Assembly: GCA_003254925.1 (NCBI GenBank)
Contig: QANZ01055250.1
Span: 36,194-100,193, forward strand
Direction of reading: 5' to 3'
Length of the DNA: 64,000 nucleotides
Origin: Chamaecrista fasciculata
Lineage: Eukaryota; Streptophyta; Magnoliopsida; Fabales; Fabaceae
Shown here: piece after piece, positions 38,701-50,244 of the stretch
How positions within the stretch are numbered: the stretch's first letter is position 1
Layout: each line of letters opens with the position of its first letter
The notes under the pieces: model-generated
Databases searched by the model: none
What the model was told of the DNA's origin: nothing
What the model saw: the letters and a program-made list of their open reading frames with translations, nothing else
Program-made: the position numbers and the translations under genes

Positions 38701-40855
38701 CATCAGATATCTGTATAAAAGGAAGATTGGAAAGTGCTAGAACAAAATGGACATAAAATACAGCAATCTACAGCATTGATGTCCCCAAGTTGCTTTCAAT
38801 TTTGCCCAATACTCACTTTTCAGTCTACCACCACAAATTTCAACACTTGATCCATATGTCAGTTGTAAAGGCCTGACATTTTAAGCACTCAAAACAAACA
38901 AACAAACAAATTATTTTATCCCATGAGAAGACATACCGACAAGCGTTGTTGATTCAATCCACCATTTGCTTCAACTATAAAGAATCCATTTGACACTGGC
39001 AATTCTAAAACAAAAATTAAAAAGCACATAAAAGAAGTAAGAGTTAGCAAATTCCTTGAACAAGATAATAAAGAATGGATATTTTCCAAGATGGAACAAT
39101 TACACTTCAGAAAAAATTTTGACTAAAATTTGAAACTTGATTAGAGAAATCGGTTTCCAGGGTCAGAAAAAATAATACCTATTTCAGGAACACTTTTGTT
39201 AGCACAAGGCTTCCACCGTTCCCTCCCCTTTAGATTCCATGCTCTAAATAACTGCATGTTTTCAATTTTTTTCAATGTTTTACATCAAATAACTACAATC
39301 ATTCAGGCCAAAAAAAACTACAATCATCATAAACATGACCAGCAGTCTACTAACTGATGTATGACCAACTATGACTAGACACAGAAGAGGACTTTAAGAA
39401 AACCTCAAAAAAAAAAAAGACAATCAATTTTCTACTCAATGACATATTATTAATCATTGAAGTCATTTAAGCAAATTAAACTAATTTCTTGTTTTCAAAT
39501 GACCTTTGCACAATTTATGATTGTTTCTAAGAGAGGGAGTTGATTAATAGAGAACAAATGCGTGTACAATAAAATCCAGAGGCCATCTCACTATATAAAT
39601 AAAATTACATATCACCATTTGTTCAGAATCAAAAGATGGAGATCACCAAAACCAACATGTTTTTTTGTTAAATAGATGACAAAGGCAAGCATACGTATAT
39701 AATTCTAAAAATTTTGTGAAGAGTGCAAATGATCCATTAGACCAACTTTAGTTTGACGAGAAAATAGGGTAATTCAATGTGTAGTGTGCAAATGATCCAA
39801 AAATTCCATCAAGATTAACTCTGCTTGGATCCTAACTCTTCAAATCTAAGTGCTTTAAAATGCCACACGCAAAATAAGTGAAGCTTTTCAACTGACGTCA
39901 TGAATGAAGTACTAGACTCACAATAATCTCCTCAAATGACCATCATAAAATGTCTTAATCTTCATAAGGAGATTTATTTCTTATTCCAAGATGTCACAAA
40001 CTTCTAGCGGAAAAGCCAATCTATTGTATACATGATTCTACATAAGATGTATCGTCATCAATTCATAATCTCCGTAATTAAAATGGATGTTTGGAGAATC
40101 TTAATCAGATACCGATCACCCATACATGTCCACATCAGTTTGTGCCTCCAGAATCCAAATCTACATTAAACACGTGTTAGCATATGTAGAAAATTTCTTC
40201 CCCGACTAGCAAAGAACTTGGATGGTTAATTCCTCGTTCTATCAATGCCAAGAACTCATCTAAGCTTACATCAATCCAAATAATCATGTAAATAGGAAAA
40301 TTAATACAATACTAAACCATCTAATTATTGATTAGGGTAATCATCAGAAACTCAGATGCCGAAACAAAACACGATACAGAGCAAAACTTTCAATAAGATA
40401 TGAAAATGAAAGACTATTAAGAACAGAGAAAGGTCCCGTACCGCATTCACACTTGCATTGCTCTCACTCTCAGCCTCCATAAATGGCCAGAGCTTCTCAA
40501 ACACCTGAGGACTTCTATACACTGAGCCGGGAGGAGCACGCTTGTGTACAACAACAACCCCATTTTTTAAACTAACAACATCGAAGCTCAACGAGCCCAT
40601 ATACAATAACATCGCAGAAATATACAACAAGGGCGCAAATAAAAGCAGGCCCCGCCTTTTGAAAACCGCCGATATAAGTAGAAACACCAACTTGTCTAGA
40701 GTACGCTCTTTTGAAACTCTAACCCCACCGCCACCGACATTATCATTCCCCCAGCCGGAGCTCTTGCTCCGGCCATGGCGAAGCCGCGGCGATGACGGCG
40801 GCGAGGTACCGGAACCGGACCGTGCTCCTCCGCTTAGCCGACTATATCCATGCAT
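32747..40855 (-). CDS. O-fucosyltransferase family protein (Golgi)
   Basis: 579-residue plant GDP-fucose O-fucosyltransferase family member (Pfam O-FucT type); the acceptor is not predictable from sequence. Exons in transcript order: 40855-40442, 39251-39179, 39004-38937, 38710-38622, 37552-37355, 36479-36275, 36140-35973, 35418-35251, 34720-34530, 32912-32747; all GT-AG and in frame. The N-terminus is a short Ser/Gly/Arg-rich cytoplasmic tail ([10 protein letters not shown]), then a hydrophobic anchor around residues 55-90, as in type II Golgi enzymes. Conserved blocks: [10 protein letters not shown], the [12 protein letters not shown] motif, [29 protein letters not shown] and [19 protein letters not shown]. 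It ends with a Cys-containing tail, [12 protein letters not shown] methionine six codons upstream (40873) is also in frame, but MHGYSRL is the family's usual start. Confidence 0.93.
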
Positions 40856-42442
40856 CTCGAAATTAAAGTACAAAATCGCCGAAATAGCGAGAATAAACTA
40901 ACGATCCAGTACCTGATTCTTACAAGAACATCTGATATTGAGCTGAGGAAAGTAGTAAAGTGCACATTCACTATACTTCGAAATGGAAAATTCCACGGAA
41001 TTTCTGTATCAGCTAGCTGCTACCTTCTATGTTCGCAAATCGCAAACACATTGACTGCAACAACGAGGTCACTAGGGGTGAATGAATGTATGCTCAATTG
41101 AACAGAATCTGGTAAAGGAAACATGGAAATTGCAGGTGATTCACTTGAGAAAAGGAAAGATTTACTAGGAGAATAAAGTAATGGGGGAGAAAAATGCAGG
41201 GACTAAATGGTGTAGTATCCGCGTAGAAGATGAGCCAGCAGTTTAAAGGAGATCACGTGCGAGCGACGTGCCGTTTTAGAGAGGGACAGGTTTTACTTTT
41301 TATTAGACTTTAGAGAAACTTACTTACCTTAATAATAAAGAGTTTTTTAAAAAGGGAAGGTTTATTTGATGGATTCAAAAATAAAAATCAGGATTATCTT
41401 CTATAATTGGCTCTTACTATATAGTCAAATTTAAAACTATGAATATATAAAAGTTTTGATGAAACATTACTTAAAGAAAAATAAAAAGAGAAAGTAATAA
41501 GAAGTCACAAAAGTAGCTAAGAAATATAATTTCTCAACTACTTTTTTCCATTAAAATGGTTTAAAGTTAAGATTAAAATCATTTTTATTTTAAAATAATA
41601 TTTATATATCTTTTAGAAGATGAAAAAATATTAATTTTATATATGGAGGAAATTGGCAAAAAAGATAAAATTATAAGAAAAATACCATAAAAAGTATGAT
41701 TGTTTTAACTGCCGCATTTCTTCATCGTTGTATGAAGTGATTTGACAATTTTTTGCTATTAATTTTTAAATGCAAACAAAGTGAAGAGAGAAAAAGATTA
41801 AAAATAAAATATTTTTACTATAATTTACTCTATATCATTGTTCAAATTATAATATTATATTTTGATGGTACATATCATCTTTAAAGACCTTTATGTTAAT
41901 TATTGTAGTCACTAAGTCAAAATTATTTTATTTAAGATTGGTTTCGACCGTTTGTTTTATTTATTTTTTATCTTTATTGATTTAAAAATAAATAATTTTA
42001 ATATGGTATATGATTTTTTTTTATGAACTATGAGTTCCTTCTCTTATTTTTTTTCATCATATCAAATATTTAACAAATTTTTCAATATGTGATTTAAACT
42101 TTATCTATTGGTATCATTCAATTATTAGAAAAACGTAGATATCTAGCTAGTAACCTAAATTTAAAGAAAAACGAAAACGGGGGAAAAGTAAAAGTAAAAG
42201 TTATAATAATATTGACCTACCTCAAATCTTATAATTTAAACAAATTAAGTAGTTTATAAATTTTTAAACCATTTCAACTTATACAATCCTACTAGCTAGT
42301 TTATTATGTAATTAATTAATCTTTAATATCCTTAAGTTCACTCCATCTCACGTCAACAATGATACATTATGAAAAAAAAAATACATTTTTTTATTATTAC
42401 TTAATTATCAGAGTTAAAACTTAAAACTGTAACTCTCAATAC
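40856..42442. other. O-fucosyltransferase promoter side and AT-rich spacer
   Basis: 40856-41330 is the presumed leader and promoter of the minus-strand gene. 41330-42442 is AT-rich with no frame, RNA gene or well-formed repeat that I can support. Confidence 0.45.
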
Positions 42443-43413
42443 TAGGGGTGTTCAAACTTCGGTTTGGATCGGTTTTGACATTTTTTTTCAACCGAACCGA
42501 ACAAATTGGATGACAACTAAAGTCATCCAATCAATCCAGTCATTTTAGGTCAACCGAACCAATCCAAACCGACTTTAATCGGTTTGGATTGGATCGGTTA
42601 ATCGGTTTTCTATATATTCATTAAGTTAAAAATCTAAAAAATACAAAATATATAAAAATCTAGAAAATATAAGAAAAGATTAGAAACTGTAAATTGTGAT
42701 GAAGGATAAAGATTGAAGATGAAGTGATGAAGGAAGGATGAAGTGTAAAATTATGAATTGTGAAATAAAAAGTGACTAAATTTGAGTGTGAGGGACGACT
42801 AAATAAGGGAAAATAAAAAATGNNNNNNNNNNNNNNNNNNNNNNNNNNNNNNNNNNNNNNNNNNNNNNNNNNNNNNNNNNNNNNNNNNNNNNNNNNNNNN
42901 NNNNNNNNNNNNNNNNNNNNNNNNNNNNNNNNNNNNNNNNNNNNNNNNNNNNNNNNNNNNNNNNNNNNNNNNNNNNNNNNNNNNNNNNNNNNNNNNNNNN
43001 NNNNNNNNNNNNNNNNNNNNNNNNNNNNNNNNNNNNNNNNNNNNNNNNNNNNNNNNNNNNNNNNNNNNNNNNNNNNNNNNNNNNNNNNNNNNNNNNNNNN
43101 NNNNNNNNNNNNNTATATATATATATGCATGCAAATAATCATGTAACTCTTTTTTCTTTTTTAATTTTGATTGTTCAAGGTTCTATTTCGATTGATCTAA
43201 TATATATATATATATTTATTATAAAATTAATAGTAATTAAAGGTCAAACCGTCCAAACCTAACCGCTAAAACTACCATTTGATTGGTTTGGTTTGGTTTG
43301 GTTTGATATTTTTTTTCAAACCGAACGGTTTGAGTTTTCTCTAAACCGATGCGAGCGGTTCGGTTTGAAAGACCACTTAAAACCGCCCAAACCGCCCAAC
43401 GAACACGCCTTTA
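42443..43413. mobile_element. hAT-like element with AACCGA-type subterminal repeats, contains gap
   Basis: The left terminus is TAGGGGTGTTCAAAC and the right terminus is GAACACGCCTTTA, inverted relatives of each other. Both subterminal zones are packed with GGTTTGG/AACCGA-type motifs (42460-42610 and 43250-43400). An assembly gap of 291 N bases (42823-43113) removes the middle, followed by a TA microsatellite. Termini match the element at 49662-50233, so they belong to one family. No target duplication is clear. Confidence 0.6.
42823..43113. other. assembly gap
   Basis: 291 undetermined bases. The flanks are the interior of a repetitive element and a TA repeat, the likely reason for the gap. 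Frames through it are meaningless. Confidence 0.99.
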
Positions 43414-44556
43414 ACCTGTTCTCCTTATCATATTTGTAGCTTAATTTCAAGCATAGATAATTTTTTATACAATTCACTATATTTAGAAGTAATTAATGCC
43501 ACGTGCCTCTCTTTAATTGCATTGAGTATGTGTTGTTTTTTCTTGATTAAAGCACCTCTTTGATAGAAAAGTAACTCCAAAAACAAATGTAGACTTCCAA
43601 ATGTGGGCTTTAATTGAAGGCCACAGGCCCACGTAGCTTTGGGCTTGGACTCCCTCATAAGGCCCAGCCCGCATCATACCAAAGACAAAAATTAAGAAAA
43701 ATTACTCATTTAGTCCTTTAGTTTTTCTGACGAAAAAAAAAGGTCCTTTAGTTTTTATTAAGATTTATAATTAAATCATACTAAAGGACTTTTTTTTATA
43801 AAAATTAAGAAAAATGACTCATTTTGTTTTTACAGAAAAATTAAGATTTATAATTTAATATATTCATAAAAACTAAAGAATTATAAATATATTCATAAAA
43901 ATTAAGGATTATAATTTAATATATCCATTCACTCCTTCAGTTTCCATAAATATTAAGGTTTAGAATATTGTTCTGAATATAATTTAAAGTCCTTTAGTTT
44001 TTATGAATATAATTTAATATAATTTAAATTCCTTTAGTTTTTAAAAAGTCATTTAGTTTTTAAGATTAGATTTATAATCCTTTAGAATATTGAAGGATTA
44101 TAATCATTTATATTACTAAAGGACTTTACTCATAAATATATTCATTTATATTATAAATCTTAATAAAAACTAAAGGACATTTTTATGAATATTAAATTAT
44201 AAATCTTAAATTATAAGATTTATAAAAATTAAAAAAAATTACTCATTTAGTTTTTACAAAAAAAAATTAAGAAAAATTACTCATTTAGTCCTTTAGTTTT
44301 TCTGACCCAAAAAAAAGGTGCTTTAATTTTACAACAATATTCAAATCGTCAATATTTATGAAAATAAATAATTCCAAAATTAATTCATTATTATTTAATA
44401 TTGTAAAATTATACATAAACACTTATACGACAAAACTACATGCAACTGTAGAGGCTAAATTAAAAATTTTACTAAAATATGAGGGCCAAATAATGACGAT
44501 TAATACACACTAATGCATGCATGCATGCATCCACGTGCGGTCGTCACTCATCATCA
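43414..44556. repeat. spacer with direct and inverted AAACTAAAGGA repeats
   Basis: A stretch of about 65 bases beginning AATTAAGAAAAATTACTCAT recurs as a direct repeat at about 43687 and 44264. Between the copies, TCCTTTAGTTTTTAT and its complement appear many times in both orientations, suggesting layered fold-back remnants. The rest is AT-rich 3' flank of the protease, with a GCAT tetranucleotide repeat near 44514-44530. No gene. Confidence 0.55.
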
Positions 44557-46369
44557 TCAAAGCTTGGTACAATCGGTAGGCTTGAAGGAAACGACATTTT
44601 TATTGAGGTCGTATCCGACTTGAAAGTTACTCTGAGCTATGTTTCCGAATATAGCGCCACCGGGAACAGCCCGAAACGCAAAGCAAGCAATGTCGTCTGA
44701 CACTTTGACGAACGTGTTGACAGGTGTCAGATTCACATTGGCGCCGCCTTTGAAATGAGCCGTTATAATAGGTGCTTCATTCAAGTATTGTTCTGGCGTT
44801 TTGTAACACAGACTCAGAAAATCATTTGGGTCTTTCACGCGAACAAGACTGATTTTCGATGCCACTTCTGATTCTAGTTTGTCGTAGAAGTCTTCCGTCA
44901 AAAGCGTCAATGTCGTTCCAGAGTCAATTATAATGTTGCCTTTCTCGGGTTTTTCAAAAGCATCAACACCTGTATAAATAAAAAAGAGAGTTATTGAATA
45001 AATTAAAAAATTAATAGGGTTTGATTTTGAATTTTTATTAAGGCCAAAGTGCTATTTTGGTAGCTCTTGTTTGATTAAAGTTCTGTTTTGGTCCTTCCGT
45101 TTTGTCCTTATTTTTGCTCAAAGTTCCATTTTAGTCCCTCAAGTTTTTAAAAATTTCAATGTTTGTCTCAGACTCTTTTCCATATGCTTTTTTGGTTAAA
45201 AAAAGAAGAAAATTAACTTTTATCTTCCAACAATTTTGTACTTTTGCATTAAGATCCTAAAAAGAGCAAAATTGTTGGGAGATGAAAGTTAGATTTTTTT
45301 TTTGACGAAAAAAGTGGATGAAAAAGAATTAGGGACAAGAACTTTTTGAAAAGTTGATAGACCAAAACAAAACTTTGAGGAAATGAGGGACTAAAACAGA
45401 AAGAAAAAAATTGAGGGACCAAAACAAAAGCAAATATGAATGACCAAAATAAGACTTTGGCCTTTTATAAATTATTAGTTTATTACCTGCTTTGTTGATA
45501 AAGTCTAATTTTTTGCCTCCGACGGTCATGGCTTCCAAAGTGACCCAGTAAAAGCCATTTCTGCCATTGGAGATCAAAGGAGTAGAAACAGTCCCACGAC
45601 CAAAAACGACGCCGTTTTCACCAAAATTGAGCTTACTGGTGTTTTTACTAGAAAACAACGGGATCAAACAGTAGGAGAATTTTCCACCAATGGAAGCACC
45701 CAATTGCGAGACCAATGAGAATTGGCCACGTCCAAGCCCAACAATCCCCGACGTGTCAGGCCCAAAAGTACCCTGATTATCATGACCGCAGCCAAACAAT
45801 CTCCCAGGGAGCGACACGTGTCGGCCTGTGGTGGATCCAAGTGTCAGCGTATCAATGGCCACGTCTCCACTGGAAGAAGACTGATCGGCGTACTGGATAC
45901 TATACTCACATTTGGACGAAGCGACGTCGCATGAGGTCTGGCCCACAAGGCTACATAGATTGCTTTCGCAAGAGACTTTTCTGTAAGTTTTGGATTTCGA
46001 TGCGTCAAAGAGGGGGGCAGTTTGGGGAAAACACTGTGGACAGGGTTTACATTGTGTCCAAATTAGGTCACTGCCTGTATCAGCAATTCCGAATAGTGTA
46101 ACAGGAGGAGTACCTAAGGAATATTCTAGAATGAATTCTCCGTTTGCAGAGACAATTTCTGCTTGAGATTGATCGGATAATGTTGAAATTGTGTTAGGGA
46201 AGAAACGGTTGAATCGATTCACAGATCGACGGAGAGCGTCGTTCACGTTTGAATCGCGATGGTGAAGATCGACGGTGAATCCGCCGCCGTTGACGGCGGA
46301 TTCCGTGAAGGATAGACAGAGAATCGCAGAGGCGATGAAGAAGAATGATAATGTGAAATAGGAAGCCAT
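44557..46369 (-). CDS. CDR1-like aspartic protease (A1 family, secreted)
   Basis: 431-residue nepenthesin-type aspartic protease, similar to Arabidopsis CDR1, an apoplastic enzyme tied to defence signalling. Exons 46369-45487 and 44969-44557, with the split codon closing in frame. A signal peptide is evident (about residues 1-25, hydrophobic SFFFIASAILCLSF). A short prosegment follows with the LHHRDS motif, then the mature enzyme. The two catalytic motifs are DTGSD (Asp97) and DSGTT (Asp310), with the Cys-rich insert TQCKPCPQCFP typical of this subfamily right after the first. Many CDR1-like genes have no intron; this one has a 517-bp intron made mostly of a transposon. A TATA-like sequence lies about 50 bp upstream of the start. 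Confidence 0.92.
45042..45462. mobile_element. Mutator-like fold-back element in the protease intron
   Basis: The ends are GGCCAAAGTGCTATTTTGGT and the complement of GACTTTGGCC at 45462, with TTTTGGTCCCT-type motifs repeated in the arms. The flanks TTTTATTAA and TTTTATAAA agree at 8 of 9 positions, consistent with a 9-bp duplication. It occupies 421 of the 517 bases of the intron and is non-coding. Confidence 0.75.
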
Positions 46370-46417
46370 TTTGATGATCGAGGTTCTGAGATGGAAGGAG
46401 TACGAAGGTATGTATGT

Positions 46418-46428
46418 TATTTATATAC
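46418..46428 (-). promoter_or_regulatory. TATA box of the aspartic protease
   Basis: On the minus strand this reads GTATATAAATA, about 50 bases upstream of the start codon at 46369, which is a suitable distance for a short leader. Confidence 0.55.
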
Positions 46429-46946
46429 AGAGCAAGGATGATTTTGATTCTTGTTTGACTCTGGTAGAAACTAAAAATAGTATGAAATCATGATATATTG
46501 TGGATTTAATGCAGAGTTTAATGAAAGAGATAATTAAGGAATGATTAGCATTGTGTTGTGTAGACGGATTTTGTACAGTCTGTCTCCGGAGATCAGGAGT
46601 TACAATTACAAAACATGATATCGTAAATCGTAAATAATTAATTAGTTTGTTGCCCTGATTAATATTATTGGCCTCGTGAATATGCACGTCAAGGTCTAAT
46701 AAAGTTTGAAAATTGAAATCCCAAAAGAACTTGAAGATTTGCTTGTAATTAAGCCTAAAGTAGTGGATTCAGTAATGATAGAGGATACAACAAATCTCGG
46801 TTGCCGGATTACTATATATACAGTTTGATTGACATTGTAGAACTTTTCTGCATGTTAGGAAAAATTCTGTTTTTCTTTTTCCATAAACGATTTCACGTGG
46901 GATTTTTCTTTTAGCTTTGAAAATAGTTGACTAATAACTATATTAT

Positions 46947-47860
46947 GGGTCAGTTCGTTTGCGCTTATAATAAAATCTGCTTTGATTATAATTAGAGTAT
47001 AATTATAATCAAAGTTGATTATTTATGTATTGGTGTTTGGATGAAAGTTGATTATTTGGTGTGAAATTATTGAAATGGGTATGTAATGATTGTGGTTGGT
47101 AGGTAGAAGAGTAAGAAAATTGATAAATTGTATAGGGGTAGAAATGGAAGAAAAAGTTGGAAAAAGTAAGATGTGATTTGACTAATAATCAAAATGTGTT
47201 TGGATGTGATTGTTGTTTTTAAAAAAAATCAGATTTTGTCACTGTTTGCAATGGGAATCATAAAGATATGATTATAATCATAGGCAACTTTTGAGGTGTT
47301 TATTTCGTTTGGTCGACCATTCTATTTTTGTCTCCGAAATGGTGGACCAAAAGGACTAAAGTGTAGTAATCAGGCCTCGACATTCAGTGGACTATCAAAA
47401 AAATGGTCCACCGTTTGGCACAAGATGAGAGAGAATGTAAAAAAGCACTCCGTACCCGAAAAAAATTTTCAATGTGGCTCATTTCAGGTATTCGGTCGAC
47501 CATTTTTTGTATCGGTGGACCAAACGTCGGGCCTGATAGCATTCTCAGGTTGAAATTCAGTCGACCATTTTTTGAATCGGTGGACCGAACGTCGGGCCTG
47601 ATATCATTCTCAGGTCGATATTCGGTCCACCGTTGACAGAATCGGTCGACCATTTCAGGTAAATTACTATTTTAGCCTTGTGATGTGTGATTGAATATAT
47701 TAGAGTATAAGTAATTATAGGTATATATATAGGGGTATAAGCGTAATTAGATGTTTTTTATTATAAAAAAATCAAGATTATAATTTAATTAAAAAATAAA
47801 CGCAAACGAACATGCTTATTACGATTATCCAAATTATAATCAGAGCAAACGAACTGGGCC
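46947..47860. mobile_element. PIF/Harbinger-like element with internal tandem repeat
   Basis: The terminus GGGTCAGTTCGTTTGCGCTT is inverted at the right end (AGAGCAAACGAACTGGGCC). TAT flanks both sides, compatible with a 3-bp duplication though not the usual TTA/TAA. The body is non-coding. Its centre (about 47300-47655) is unlike the rest: it is GC-richer and built of repeated GGTCGACC and GGTGGACC motifs. At 47495, 47560 and 47625 these recur with an exact 65-bp period. Confidence 0.65.
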
Positions 47861-48745
47861 TATATGTTTATATACACAAATGTAGCTAATAATTAATTAA
47901 TTACGTTTAAAAAAGGGGAGAAATAACTGCATTTAGAATTCCTCGTATAACTGTATTTTCCCTCTCCCCCAATTAAACATCTTTTGCAGTTGACTCTGAT
48001 TTATTTCCTTCATTGCAAATTAAATTTTCGTTCTCCAGTAATCCTGTTCAAATTTGATTTTTTTTCTTGGTAAAATTACTGGACGGTATTTTTTTCTTTT
48101 AACTAATGATGAGTTAAAGACCCCAGGGAATAAAACATTTTACTCTTCTCCTTGATTTCCCCCTAATTGCAATTCCCCTCCCTTATCGACTAATAACTGA
48201 TGCGTGAATTGCAAAATGAGAGGCCAATCATAAAATTTACTAATTTATTAGTAAGTTTCCATGTGTTAAGGTGTATATGTTAATCTTATTTTAATTCCTC
48301 ATTTGGCCATTCTCTTTTGAAGAATAAGAAGGTTAATTATTTTGCTGAGGATCAAATTATTTCTGCTTGAAAAATAAATAATGAGAGACTTTTATGCATG
48401 AAAAACAGCTGTTTCCACATTCTGAGATTTGTATGTGATACAAGTTATATCTCCATTTCCTCAGAAATATGATGGGATCCACAATTAATTAAGATATACT
48501 GTCTCCTCCTCCTTCTCTTTTTTCATAGGAAATGGAGAGGCTCCATTTCAAAATTTCTGACTTTGCATTTCGCCTGAATTTCTACTTTTTGATGCGTCTA
48601 ATTGATATATTTTTCTTCTCGAATAGTGAAGAGGAGTAAAATATCAATTTGAAATCAGGCTTAAATACTATCTTCAATCTTAATGGATTAAGAGGGAACC
48701 AGAAGAGACGGAGTGACAAGGAATTTACCATTCTTATATCATTCT
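47861..48745. other. spacer, nothing recognised
   Basis: AT-rich sequence with no frame or repeat that I can support. Confidence 0.4.
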
Positions 48746-49498
48746 ATCTGTCTTCCACATTAAGAGTATGAATCCGTTTCTGTAACATACAAATCTAAAA
48801 ATATGCAGACTTCTGCTCTGGCGAGGCTTGCTGCTGATGAAGCAGTTTTCAGAACAACACATTTGTATCAAAGAAACTCTAATCAATTCTTTACGTTTTA
48901 AAAGGTAGATTAGGCGCCCCAGCGAACCCTTCCCACAGCTCAAGCTTACTGGTCTTCCTTTAATGAAGCGGTCACTCACAAGGAGGATCTGCTCCTGCAG
49001 AAGCGGCAAAGATTGGTCACACCAATTTGGACGATTTATCATATCTCTAACATCCAGGGTCCCACTATTTTTTTGCTGGACAGGAAAGTTAGGAGGATTT
49101 CCTCTGTCTACTTTCTGTTTTTTGTGCAGGGACGCTGCTGTCTGCTAGGGAAGCAATCTAATAACCGGAATTTAGACCGACAGCTGTTTACTTTCACGAT
49201 TTTAAGGAAGATCCTTATGCAACATACACATCATCACAGGGCAGGTATTACTATTACGTCCAACAAGCCCGGTACGATCAATCAGGCATCGCCTCATGCG
49301 CGACCTAGAGCTCTGCTGCTTCCGGTCATCCACGACATTCGTTGCCTGCTTCGTGATGGCTTCTTGATTGGTCGTCATACTTTGTCGTTGAAGGACTTCT
49401 ACAACACTTTCATGACGCTAGCTCCGTCACCTACTGTTATGTTAGGGTTAGACTCTTTTATTCCCCTTTAATTGCTGTTGTTGTAATAAAAAAAAAAT
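48746..49498 (+). mobile_element. possible 5'-truncated LINE fragment
   Basis: A GC-richer patch ends TTGCTGTTGTTGTAATA followed by a run of A bases, like plant L1-type 3' ends. Just before it, one frame reads LLLPVIHDIRCLLRDGF, resembling the RNase H domain tail of plant LINEs, followed by a diverged stretch. ATTACCATTATTCC after the A tract resembles ATTTACCATTCTTAT near 48722, a possible target duplication. If so, it was truncated on insertion and has since decayed. Left boundary is a guess. Confidence 0.35.
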
Positions 49499-49661
49499 TA
49501 CCATTATTCCATTCCTCAGAGGACAATGAAGAAAAAGCTTTCAAATTTCTGTAATGATTTCAAATTATTCAACTTTTACTGTGTATACATGTTATAAGAA
49601 TCATTATGATACAAGCTAACCTTAAGTTTCTGTTCAAAGATGCTACTTTTTTTTTTCTAAC

Positions 49662-50233
49662 TAGGGGTGTTCACGGGTGGGTTGGGTTGAGTTTAGGGCA
49701 GGTTAGTTCGGGCTCACTAATTTATTTGGCGGATTGGGTTGGGTTGGGCTAAAGAAAATAATTGAGTCAACCCAAACCAATCCAAACCCAAACAGTGGCG
49801 GGTTGGTTTGGGTTGAGTTGGCGGGTTGGCCCATACTAATTTTTTTTATTTTTTATATATTTATTTTATAAAAAATTTGATCCCTCTTAAATTTTTTTTC
49901 TTTAATTTGATCCTTCACAATTTGTTTTTTATGGACTAAATTGAGAATAAAAATTTATTAATTGACCAAATTGTAAAAATAATATTATTTGTGATATTAA
50001 AATATAATTTTGACTAAATAAAAATTAATTTTATTTTTTATTTAATATTTTTGCGGGCCGACGGGTTGGGTTGGGTTGAGCGGGCTCAAAACCTTGAAAA
50101 TCGCAGCCCAACCCAAACCACAGCGGGCTCAACTTTTTGAAACCAAAACAACCCGCCAGCCCAACCCAAACCAACCCAAACTAGTGGGTTGGGTTACTTT
50201 TAGCGGGTTGGCGGAACCCAATGAACACCCCTA
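49662..50233. mobile_element. hAT-like element with GGGTTGGG subterminal repeats
   Basis: The termini TAGGGGTGTTCA and TGAACACCCCTA are perfect 12-bp inverted repeats. Subterminal zones are saturated with GGGTTGGG/CCCAACCC motifs, and the core is AT-rich. An 8-bp duplication is only weakly visible (5 of 8). The right end lies 11 bp from the ndhT stop codon, so the 3' UTR of that gene is transposon-derived. Confidence 0.75.
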
Positions 50234-50244
50234 CTATTAACAAT

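Noticed and set aside
42660-43146. Open frames of 108-160 codons across the N region
   Set aside because: They exist only because the gap is undetermined; no real codons support them.
47296-47653. Overlapping frames of 77-89 codons on both strands
   Set aside because: They are produced by the GTCGACC repeat array inside a transposable element.
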